Source: a virus
Virus record (IMG/VR): IMGVR_UViG_3300032046_000001
Span: 1 to 64,000 of that record
Direction: 5' to 3' (one strand)
Length of the DNA: 64,000 nucleotides
Below are positions 57,532 through 64,000 of the stretch, piece by piece. The notes beneath the pieces were generated by a model, which did not search any database, was not told where the DNA came from, and was given only the letters and a program-made list of their open reading frames with translations. Each line of letters opens with the position of its first letter. Positions within the stretch are counted from its first letter, which is position 1. Position numbers and translations under genes: made by a program.

Positions 57532-58221
57532 TTGAAAATATTTGAAAATTTAAATTTACAAGATTTGGAAAACGAAATATGGAAAGATATTGTAGATTAT
57601 GATGGTGATTATCAAGTTAGTAACTTTGGAAGAATTAAATCATTAAAATTTAAAAATGAAAAAATATTAAGACAAAATAAAGATAACAAAGAATATTTAT
57701 TTATTAATCTGTGTAAAAATGGAAAATACAAACCTAAGAGAATTCATATTTTAGTTTATGAAACTTTTAATAATTATAAATTAAAAGAAGATGAATGTGT
57801 TCATCACAATAAAGATTGGTGTAAAGAAAATAATAATTTTGATAATTTAATAATGATGTCTAAAAAAGAGCATAATAAATTACACATGAAAGGTAAAAAT
57901 AATCATAATTTTGGAAAACATCATTCAGAAGAATCGAAAAAGAAAATAAGTGAAAAAATTACAATGAGTGAAAGTAGTAAAGGTGAGAATAATCCAAGTC
58001 ATAAATTAAAAGATGGAGAAGTTTGGTTAATCAAAAAAATATTAAATTCTGATTATTATAAATCTGGAAAAATAAGTCAAACTTTTATAGGAAAGATGTT
58101 TGGAGTTAGTTCAATGATTATTTCGTATATAAAGACTGGAAAACTTTGGTCTCACATTAAATATGATGAATTTAAAACTAATTCCCGCTTTGACTTGGAG
58201 CTTGATGACAATGATGAATAA
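57532..58221 (+). CDS. HNH homing endonuclease, TTG start
   Basis: 229 residues, starting at a TTG (57532) that takes the place of the ATG in related genes (KIFENLNLQDLENEIWKD). NUMOD4 (DYQVSNFGRIKSL), HNH core (ECVHHNKDWCKENNNFDNLI), NUMOD3 (HHSEESKKKISEK) and HTH (SQTFIGKMFGVSSMIISYIK). The C-terminus is extended by about 20 residues that overlap the following membrane-protein gene. No RNA element precedes it, as the previous gene ends three bases upstream. Confidence 0.88.
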   Translation: MKIFENLNLQDLENEIWKDIVDYDGDYQVSNFGRIKSLKFKNEKILRQNKDNKEYLFINLCKNGKYKPKRIHILVYETFNNYKLKEDECVHHNKDWCKENNNFDNLIMMSKKEHNKLHMKGKNNHNFGKHHSEESKKKISEKITMSESSKGENNPSHKLKDGEVWLIKKILNSDYYKSGKISQTFIGKMFGVSSMIISYIKTGKLWSHIKYDEFKTNSRFDLELDDNDE

Positions 58222-58396
58222 AATTTTAAAAATTATATCATATCTATTAGTACCTTTCGCTTTTTTTGGATCGTTTATATTATTACTTTTTGTGTCAATA
58301 AAAGACACAGAATGGGCAGACGTTGTTTACATGGCTAATGATATTCACAATGATATTCTATCAAAATTAAGGATAAAAAATGGCAGACGTAAATAA
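58205..58396 (+). CDS. Small single-span membrane protein
   Basis: 63 residues from ATG 58205 (MTMMNKILKIISYLLVPFAF) with GGAG upstream. One hydrophobic segment (about residues 8-30), then a charged, soluble tail ending RIKNGRRK. The layout would fit a small holin- or spanin-like protein or a membrane anchor, but no lysis genes are next to it. Overlaps the 58380 gene by 17 bases. Confidence 0.6.
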   Translation: MTMMNKILKIISYLLVPFAFFGSFILLLFVSIKDTEWADVVYMANDIHNDILSKLRIKNGRRK

Positions 58397-59606
58397 AATA
58401 ACAACTCGTTACCATTACGAATATATTAATAATATATTCAGTTCTTTTTATAAATCGGTTTTAGATTATTTTGCCACATACTTACAACCTAGATTTGAAT
58501 ATCAAGTTGTTAGTACATACGATAAAGCTGTTGAATATCTTTCAAAAAAAGATCAATATGGCCGAGAAATAGATCAACCTAATCTTCCAGCCTTAATATT
58601 AAATCCGACTGGTGATTTTGGAATATCAGATAATGGTGGTATGCAATTCTGGAGATTTCCAAATTTGGCACCAGCAATGATTAAAAGATTGTTTTATCCC
58701 ATTTATCAGGATAGTAACGTATTAGTCACTGTTGGCTTTAGTCGTATTAAAGGTGAAATGGAAATCATAACTTTAGTAAATAGTATATATGAATATATTG
58801 ATATTAAAATGTTATTTTTACAAATACTTGGTGGATATAATCGACTGATATATCCCCAATGGTTTAGTAGTTATATAATTATACCAGATTCACTTTTAAA
58901 CTATACATACAGAAATGAGTATACTGGTGAACGATATAAATTAGATTGGGAGAGTGCTGGTGCAACAGAAGTTTTAGTTAAGAGCACGAATAAAAATGAA
59001 ATTGTATGTCCTGTTAGTATTAAACCCTGGTTTAAATTAACATCTATGAGTGATGGAAGTACTAAATATGGTGGTACAGATAAGTTAGCTGACTGGAGAC
59101 TTGTTTCTACTATTGAGTATGAAGTAGAAGTTCCTTCATTTATAGTTCTCGAATCTGATTATCTTGCTGAGAATATTAATCTTAATGTCAATTTTGGATC
59201 TATATTTTCATCATATCCTAAGTATCAACCACCGGCTAATAGAGAGTTAACTAGATTTCATTGGGACTTTGGACTTGATGAGACATCCAATAGCACAATA
59301 AATTATGATGATGCTACATCAGAAATAGAATATACAAAACATTTAGTTTTCAACACAAGATACTATCATGTAGTAACAGCAATTGAAGCCGAATCAACAA
59401 CTGATGTTGATATTTCACTTCCAGAAACTATTGATGATCCCGATTATCTTTTGGTAAATTCTAAAAGTGGTCTTTTAACTTATAATGATCACTACTCGAT
59501 TATCGACGACGGAAATATTTTACGAATAAAAGTTGATTATGTCGATTTAACTGAAGGTCAAGTTATTGAACTATATGTTTACAAAGATGAATTTTCTATT
59601 GTTTGA
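58380..59606 (+). CDS. Hypothetical virion protein, probably tail/neck-related
   Basis: 408 residues. The N-terminal 200 residues are helix-strand mixed (YEYINNIFSSFYKSVLDYFA). The C-terminal half is beta-rich (VEYEVEVPSFIVLESDYLAE-like segments and LRIKVDYVDLTEGQVIELYV). The whole resembles large-phage structural proteins of the tail-completion or baseplate type. The conserved-looking GGMQFWRFPNLAPAM is not a motif I can name. ATG 58380 has AAGGAT upstream. Confidence 0.6.
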   Translation: MADVNKITTRYHYEYINNIFSSFYKSVLDYFATYLQPRFEYQVVSTYDKAVEYLSKKDQYGREIDQPNLPALILNPTGDFGISDNGGMQFWRFPNLAPAMIKRLFYPIYQDSNVLVTVGFSRIKGEMEIITLVNSIYEYIDIKMLFLQILGGYNRLIYPQWFSSYIIIPDSLLNYTYRNEYTGERYKLDWESAGATEVLVKSTNKNEIVCPVSIKPWFKLTSMSDGSTKYGGTDKLADWRLVSTIEYEVEVPSFIVLESDYLAENINLNVNFGSIFSSYPKYQPPANRELTRFHWDFGLDETSNSTINYDDATSEIEYTKHLVFNTRYYHVVTAIEAESTTDVDISLPETIDDPDYLLVNSKSGLLTYNDHYSIIDDGNILRIKVDYVDLTEGQVIELYVYKDEFSIV

Positions 59607-59829
59607 TTTAATTTCATATTTTGGTATCGTTCTTATTTTTATAGCTTATGGTTTAAATAGACTAATAAAATTCAATCCAAAAATTTATAATATATTAAAC
59701 ATGATTGGTGGTATATTGCTAACAATATATTCTATTTATATTGATAATATAGTTTTTACAGTATTAAATATTGTATGGTCAGTTATAGCCATGACTGATT
59801 TATTTTTATATCACAGAAAGGAAATTTAA
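59587..59829 (+). CDS. Small multi-span membrane protein, CBU_0592-like
   Basis: 80 residues from ATG 59587 (MNFLLFDLISYFGIVLIFIA). Three hydrophobic segments are separated by short loops, with AYGLNRLIKFNPKIYNILNM and IGGILLTIYSIYIDN. The pattern is like small bacterial CBU_0592-type membrane proteins of unknown role. A holin role is possible but not shown. Overlaps the previous gene by 20 bases. Confidence 0.6.
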   Translation: MNFLLFDLISYFGIVLIFIAYGLNRLIKFNPKIYNILNMIGGILLTIYSIYIDNIVFTVLNIVWSVIAMTDLFLYHRKEI

Positions 59830-59831
59830 AA

Positions 59832-60386
59832 ATGGAGATTGTATACGAAGATTATCCAAGTAATAATACAATATTTAAAGTTCTCGTCGCTGCTGGTATT
59901 ATAGTCAGAACTAATCATGAATCTGGTGATGAGGAATTACTTTTAATTCAACGTTCACCTGCTGATAAATGGCCACTACTTTGGGAAATTCCCAGAGGTA
60001 AATGTGATCATGTGCAGAAAAATGGTGAGAATGAAAAAATATTACATTGTTTAAAACGTGAAATAAAGGAAGAAGTTGGTTTAGATATAAGAATAATAAA
60101 ATTGATTGATATTTTTGAATATTCGTCAAAAGACAGAAAAAGAAGAGCAATACAATATAATTATTTATGTAGATTAACTAATGAAAGTCAACATATTACA
60201 CTATCAAATGAACATATCAATTATAAATGGGTAAGATCAATGTCAGAAGTACAATTGATGTTGGCAAGTGAACTGGTTAAAGTTATTGCTCAAATATTTA
60301 ATGAAGAAGATAAAATTATCAATTATCCAGAAGAGATACTTCCTATTGAAGAAAAACTTGATAAATATCTTGGTAAATTAAAATGA
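59832..60386 (+). CDS. Nudix hydrolase
   Basis: 184 residues. VAAGIIVRT and LLLIQRSPADKWPLLWEIPR lead to a Nudix box of the form G-x-n-REIKEEVGLDI, with a longer than usual spacer between the G and REIKEE (about 17 residues instead of 12). Nudix enzymes cleave nucleoside diphosphates linked to another group; phage versions may act on dNTPs, ADP-ribose or capped RNA ends. The substrate is not readable. It overlaps the next HNH gene by four bases (ATGA). Confidence 0.85.
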   Translation: MEIVYEDYPSNNTIFKVLVAAGIIVRTNHESGDEELLLIQRSPADKWPLLWEIPRGKCDHVQKNGENEKILHCLKREIKEEVGLDIRIIKLIDIFEYSSKDRKRRAIQYNYLCRLTNESQHITLSNEHINYKWVRSMSEVQLMLASELVKVIAQIFNEEDKIINYPEEILPIEEKLDKYLGKLK

Positions 60387-60949
60387 AAATATATGAAAAT
60401 TTAGATATTAATGATTTAGACAGAGAAATCTGGAAAACTATAAAAGATTTTCCAGATTATCAAGTTAGTAATTTTGGTAGAGTTAAAAGAAAAATTCATG
60501 ATAAATACAATCGTAAATTAAAAATATTAAAACAATTTAAAAGTAAAGAATATCTACGTGTTAGTTTTTTCAAAAATGGAAAAATAAAACACAAATCAAT
60601 TCATATAATAATATTTGAATCTTTTAATAATTGTAAATTAAAAAATGATGAATGTATTCATCATATTGACAAGAACAGAGAAAATAATTATTATAAAAAT
60701 TTAAAATTAATGAGTAAGAAAAAACACAATAGTCTTCATAAAAAAGAAGAAAATAAAGGAAATTTAAATCCAATGTTTGGCAGTAAAAGACCTGGAGAAA
60801 TATCTGGAAATCATAAATTACTAGAACAAGATGTTTATGACATTCGAAAATCATTAGAATTAAAATTATATACACCAAAACAATTATCTTGGATGTTTGA
60901 TGTTAGTGTAGAAACAATTTCACTAATAAAAAATAAAAAGCGTTGGTAG
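60383..60949 (+). CDS. HNH homing endonuclease
   Basis: 188 residues. NUMOD4 (EIWKTIKDFPDYQVSNFGRV), HNH core (ECIHHIDKNRENNYYKNLKL), and an HTH-type tail (YTPKQLSWMFDVSVETISLI). The NUMOD3 part is short (LNPMFGSKRPGEISGNH). It starts inside the Nudix stop (4-base overlap) and ends seven bases before the next ATG. Confidence 0.88.
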   Translation: MKIYENLDINDLDREIWKTIKDFPDYQVSNFGRVKRKIHDKYNRKLKILKQFKSKEYLRVSFFKNGKIKHKSIHIIIFESFNNCKLKNDECIHHIDKNRENNYYKNLKLMSKKKHNSLHKKEENKGNLNPMFGSKRPGEISGNHKLLEQDVYDIRKSLELKLYTPKQLSWMFDVSVETISLIKNKKRW

Positions 60950-60956
60950 TGAAATT

Positions 60957-61532
60957 ATGAAAAAGATTTTTTTAAAAATCAAGAATCCGGGAATAATGTT
61001 TCAACTCGGAAACAAAAAATTTCGATCTCCTGTTGAAATTGATGTAACTCATCTTAAAGTTGATAATATTATTTCTCAAATGAAAACATATGGGATTACC
61101 GATTTTGATATCACAACCAGTGAAGTTTCTATTCCAACAAAAGAAAAACATAAACCAAACGTAATTATTATTGATACGGATAACAAAGAGATCGAAAAAC
61201 TTAATTTAAAAATCGATCAAATGGAGAAGGTTCTAAAAGAACTTTTAAATCAAAATAAACGGGAACAAAATAATGTAGAATCTAAAAAAATTAAAGAAAC
61301 ACAAATAGAGATTAAACCTGAAGTTAAAATTCCAGTAAAACCAAAGACTCAATCACAACCACAATTACAACCAGTACAGGAGATATTAAAAAAAGTTGTA
61401 ATTGAAGAACTCGAAGAATTGGTAGAAGAACCAAAATTTAATTTTATTACTAAAGATTTTAAATTAGGAACAGTTGATCCGTTTATGACTTTACCTAATA
61501 TCGATCAACTTAAAGTACTTAAAAAAAAATAG
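60957..61532 (+). CDS. Hypothetical virion-associated protein with coiled coil
   Basis: 191 residues. The N-terminal part (IKNPGIMFQLGNKKFRSPVE) is a small globular domain. Then follow a coiled coil (EIEKLNLKIDQMEKVLKELL), a Pro/Gln-rich linker (KPKTQSQPQLQPVQ) and a short C-terminal motif (TVDPFMTLPNIDQL). This head-stalk-linker layout is usual in virion connector proteins. No family recognised. Confidence 0.62.
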   Translation: MKKIFLKIKNPGIMFQLGNKKFRSPVEIDVTHLKVDNIISQMKTYGITDFDITTSEVSIPTKEKHKPNVIIIDTDNKEIEKLNLKIDQMEKVLKELLNQNKREQNNVESKKIKETQIEIKPEVKIPVKPKTQSQPQLQPVQEILKKVVIEELEELVEEPKFNFITKDFKLGTVDPFMTLPNIDQLKVLKKK

Positions 61533-61541
61533 GAGCATATA

Positions 61542-61946
61542 ATGGCCAAAAGTTTAGAAAGTATGATTAAAAAAGCACACGCACTCGTTGACCAACTTCT
61601 TGAGAGTGTCAAAAATGAAATTCCAGAAGTACCAGATAATAGTAAAACTGCTGGTGCTAATATTAAGAAAGAATTACTTGGTGATGGAAAACCGTCTGAA
61701 GCATTAGAAGAGCATGAAGACAACTTCATGCCAGAAGTACCAGATGAAAGTAAGACTGCTGGTTCTGATATTAAGAAAGCTATCGCAACCGCTGTCAATC
61801 CAAAAGTTAAACAACCAATTGATATTAAACAACCAAAGATTGATAATGAACTTGAAACTGGTGAAAAACCTGCACCTGTACAGACATCAGCAAAACAAAT
61901 GATAAAAGATATTGTAGAAGGCACTGTTGTAAAAAAAAATCGATAA
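61542..61946 (+). CDS. Hypothetical protein with internal PEVPD repeat; probable -1 frameshift product
   Basis: 134 residues in frame 0, with AGGAG before the ATG. Two internal repeats: IPEVPDNSKTAGANIKKEL and MPEVPDESKTAGSDIKKAI. The frame ends at TAA 61944-61946 just after a run of nine A (61931-61939). A -1 slip on A-AAA-AAA would join it to an open frame that runs to 62131, giving a 196-residue protein. A rho-independent terminator follows that longer frame, not the short one. Function unknown. Confidence 0.65.
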   Translation: MAKSLESMIKKAHALVDQLLESVKNEIPEVPDNSKTAGANIKKELLGDGKPSEALEEHEDNFMPEVPDESKTAGSDIKKAIATAVNPKVKQPIDIKQPKIDNELETGEKPAPVQTSAKQMIKDIVEGTVVKKNR

Positions 61947-62131
61947 CATTAGCTGATATATCTGACTATATTGGTAATATAAAACATGCTGGTTTTAAAG
62001 ATCAAACAAAATTACAAGGAATGTTGAATAGGGCTAAAACTATAGCGGCCAAACAAGGCAAAGAAAATGATTTACCAACAGTAGTTGGGATAATTCAACA
62101 ATTCTTTAAAGAAGAAGAACTGGATTATTAG
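61931..62131 (+). CDS. C-terminal extension reached by -1 frameshift
   Basis: From the slippery run, the -1 frame encodes 64 residues: KSITLADISDYIGNIKHAGF, then KDQTKLQGMLNRAKTIAAKQ, then GKENDLPTVVGIIQQFF and an acidic end, stopping with TAG at 62129-62131. The composition is protein-like and the frame has no good start or SD of its own. Either programmed frameshifting, polymerase slippage or a one-base sequence error in the A-run explains it. Confidence 0.6.
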   Translation, partial: KKKSITLADISDYIGNIKHAGFKDQTKLQGMLNRAKTIAAKQGKENDLPTVVGIIQQFFKEEELDY

Positions 62132-62138
62132 AATGTTG

Positions 62139-62172
62139 AGGGAACTTGTTAAAACGAGTTCCCTATTTTTTA
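62139..62172 (+). terminator. Rho-independent terminator
   Basis: AGGGAACT and AGTTCCCT form an 8-bp stem (62139-62146 with 62157-62164), followed by ATTTTTT. It starts eight bases after the TAG of the frameshifted frame. Confidence 0.85.
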
Positions 62173-62193
62173 TGAAAAAGAGAAGGATGTATA

Positions 62194-63438
62194 ATGAATA
62201 ATAATGGATTGAATATGACTGGAATACAACCACCAACAAAACTTGAAATGAGCGAATTTGGAATTTCACAAAACAATGTGAGTATTGTTGAGACAGTGGA
62301 AGAAATAAAGAAGAACCCGCCTAATATCGTTGTAGCAGAATGTATGAACGACGTTGCCTTTATTCAAAATCGCTATAAATTACAGAAGATGTATAAAAAA
62401 ATACAATATTGTATGAGTCTTGGTGTATATACTCAATTACGATTTGATACTAAAAGAAATATGAAGATTCTACGACCCGGAAAATATAAATTTAAAAATA
62501 TTTATAAACCATATAATGGACAAAATTTAAATAATAAAAAATTGTTAATTTGGAGGACAGGTGGAATCGGTGATCTTTTATTTATAAATCCAATTATACG
62601 ATATATAAAAGAAATATATCCAACATGTAAGATTTCATTAGCATGTGGACCTCAATATCAACCGATGGTTGAGACATTTGAAGGCATTGATAATTTGTAT
62701 GATTTACCGTTCAACGCCTCAATTCTTTTTGATAATAATTATCATGCCATATTTGAAGGTGTTATTGAACGGACAAAAGAGGCTGAAAAAACCAACGCTT
62801 ATGTTTTATTTGCCAAGTCTCTTGGATTGAATATTCCAGTTGAAAAACTGGTTCCTCATCAGAAACCTAAAGAAGATAAAGTTGAGGAATGTAAGAAGAT
62901 TTTAGACACTTGGAAAATATCAGATAAACCATTTATATTATTACAACCAAGAGCTAGTTCGCCAATCAGAACACCAAGAACTGATTTTTGGAAACAGATA
63001 ATTAATAAATTAATCAGTCTTGATTATAATGTTATTTTGACCGATTCACCACATCAGAAAGAAAAATTAGATAACTTTATAGCAGAACTTGAAAATAAAA
63101 ACAGAGTTTTTAATTTTTGTGGACATTCAAAATCACTTGATTATACAATTGCATTAGCATCACTTGCTAATCTTATAGTAGCGACCGATTCAGCTCTAAT
63201 TCATATTGGAGCTTCATTGGGTAAGAAAGTTTTTGGAGTGTATGGTCCATTTCCTGGTGATATTCGAATGGCAACATATCCTAATTCTCGATGGGTAGAA
63301 CCACACAATTATAAATGCTGTCCTTGTTTTCGCCACGGCCACCTGAGTTGTGAGTACTCACGAAATTCATATCCTACTTGTTATGACCAAATCGACATGA
63401 ATGAGTGTTATGAAAAAATAGAAGAATTGTTAAGTTAA
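62194..63438 (+). CDS. Glycosyltransferase family 9 (heptosyltransferase-like)
   Basis: 414 residues. The GT9 core starts near residue 110 with KLLIWRTGGIGDLLFINPII, then an acceptor-domain strand, the donor-binding FILLQPRASSPIR, and the late VATDSALIHIGASLGKKVFG followed by GPFPGDIR. A Cys-rich stretch (YKCCPCFRHGHLSCEY) occurs near the end. The first 105 residues are an extra domain. GT9 enzymes move heptose from ADP-heptose to LPS core. With the HldA-like kinase at 45314 it suggests phage-encoded heptose glycosylation of host or phage surface. Confidence 0.87.
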   Translation: MNNNGLNMTGIQPPTKLEMSEFGISQNNVSIVETVEEIKKNPPNIVVAECMNDVAFIQNRYKLQKMYKKIQYCMSLGVYTQLRFDTKRNMKILRPGKYKFKNIYKPYNGQNLNNKKLLIWRTGGIGDLLFINPIIRYIKEIYPTCKISLACGPQYQPMVETFEGIDNLYDLPFNASILFDNNYHAIFEGVIERTKEAEKTNAYVLFAKSLGLNIPVEKLVPHQKPKEDKVEECKKILDTWKISDKPFILLQPRASSPIRTPRTDFWKQIINKLISLDYNVILTDSPHQKEKLDNFIAELENKNRVFNFCGHSKSLDYTIALASLANLIVATDSALIHIGASLGKKVFGVYGPFPGDIRMATYPNSRWVEPHNYKCCPCFRHGHLSCEYSRNSYPTCYDQIDMNECYEKIEELLS

Positions 63439-63448
63439 GGAATTATGA

Positions 63449-64000
63449 ATGATTAAAATATTTATTTCAGTTCGTAATCGTTTAGAAATAACAAAAAAAT
63501 GTATAGAAGCTCTTGAACGTCACTCAGTGATACCTCATGATATTTATATTTATGATAATTCTACAAATTATCGTTTACGTGAACATTGGGAGTATTTTTA
63601 TAATTTATACAAGAATGGATTGATTGTTCAGTGTATTTTTAACACAGATATATCGACATTTAATGCTTTTTCAAAAGCTGTTTCTTGTAATCAGTTTGGT
63701 CAAACTCACATGTTAGATCCAAAATGGAATCAGTGTGATTTTCTAACTATACTGGATAATGATATAATCGTTATGCCTGGATGGGATGAAATTATTAAAA
63801 AAACTTGGAAAGAAGTTAGAAATGATAATAATTTAAAAAATAAAATAAAAATTATTGGTCAAAGTCCTGGAGGAATTAAAGGATCTAAATTTGATAAAAA
63901 AATTGCTGGATATGATATTAGAATCGGAAAATATGGAGGTAGTGGATTTTGGACCGTACAATCAGATTTTTTTAAAACAATTGGCTTTCTTGATTTGACT
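63449..64000 (+). CDS. Glycosyltransferase family 2-like protein, partial (runs off the right edge)
   Basis: 184 residues in view. MIKIFISVRNRLEITKKCIE is a GT-A opening, IYIYDNSTNYRLREHW follows, and the DXD-type motif is in FLTILDNDIIVMPGWDEIIK. KYGGSGFWTVQSDFFKTIG would be the acceptor region. It probably transfers a sugar from a nucleotide-sugar donor. ATG 63449 has AAGGA upstream and the gene is ten bases after the GT9 gene, so the two form a sugar-transfer pair. Confidence 0.8.
   Translation, partial: MIKIFISVRNRLEITKKCIEALERHSVIPHDIYIYDNSTNYRLREHWEYFYNLYKNGLIVQCIFNTDISTFNAFSKAVSCNQFGQTHMLDPKWNQCDFLTILDNDIIVMPGWDEIIKKTWKEVRNDNNLKNKIKIIGQSPGGIKGSKFDKKIAGYDIRIGKYGGSGFWTVQSDFFKTIGFLDLT

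Noticed and set aside
1-64000. CRISPR arrays, tRNA genes, insertion sequences and transposases
   Set aside because: No regularly spaced repeats, no cloverleaf with a CCA-type acceptor, and no transposase motifs were found by reading both strands. The Cas4-like gene stands without any CRISPR array.

Overview
The window is part of a large, AT-rich tailed bacteriophage genome, most likely a contractile-tailed (myovirus-like) phage of jumbo or near-jumbo class. Genes are tightly packed with short or overlapping junctions, Shine-Dalgarno (SD) sites of GGAG type are frequent, and no ribosomal, tRNA or host housekeeping operons are seen. T4-like replication genes (sliding clamp, clamp loader, DnaG-type primase, UvsX/RecA, RuvC, 5'-3' exonuclease) sit beside tail baseplate genes (gp5-like spike, gp53-like and P2 gpI-like wedge proteins), a peptidoglycan amidase and a phage-encoded multi-subunit RNA polymerase. 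Anaerobic ribonucleotide reductase with its activase suggests a host that grows without oxygen at least part of the time. Heptose kinase and heptosyltransferase-type genes suggest a host with heptose-containing surface glycans.

Layout. Positions 1-54866 are transcribed leftward (minus strand). From the right this covers: a replication block with many small unknown genes (49.8-54.9 kb); baseplate and structural genes (47.0-49.7 kb); a mixed block with heptose kinase, zinc-finger proteins, three genes sharing a repeated module, a 5'-3' exonuclease and PurC (37.7-46.3 kb); a virion protein, nucleotide kinase and RuvC (33.2-36.9 kb); a truncated UDP-sugar dehydrogenase, two tandem LigD-type 3'-phosphoesterases, a ferritin-like protein and NrdG/NrdD (27.6-33.2 kb); UvsX, dUTPase, a KH-domain protein and a Cas4-like nuclease (23-27 kb); baseplate genes and amidase (16.6-22.5 kb); a LigD/AEP-type polymerase, an array of small paralogous proteins, an RlaP-type nucleotidyltransferase and an HD hydrolase (10.9-16.5 kb); the RNA polymerase genes in the order beta' N-part, beta' C-part, intact beta (3.2-10.4 kb); and virion proteins at the left edge. 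At 54.87-55.40 kb a structured non-coding region separates the leftward genes from rightward genes (55.4-64 kb) that include virion, membrane, Nudix and glycosyltransferase genes.

How the parts may work together. The phage brings its own transcription core (beta plus a two-piece beta', no alpha or omega seen here). It also has a replication and recombination set, nucleotide metabolism (NrdD/NrdG, dUTPase, PurC, a kinase, Nudix) and possible end-processing enzymes of the LigD family as separate polypeptides. Nine free-standing homing endonuclease genes (eight HNH, one GIY-YIG) and one decayed GIY-YIG remnant are wedged between genes. Their ends overlap or abut the start of the next gene.

The most novel signal is a small three-way-junction RNA, present four times at about 1.2, 37.6, 40.1 and 47.0 kb. 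It always lies between the stop codon of one gene and a homing endonuclease gene or its remnant. Its P2 hairpin loop holds a different six-base self-complementary sequence in each copy, which suggests a kissing-loop dimer. Other notable points are a likely -1 frameshift at a run of nine A, a four-copy promoter-like motif, and dispersed LigD modules.
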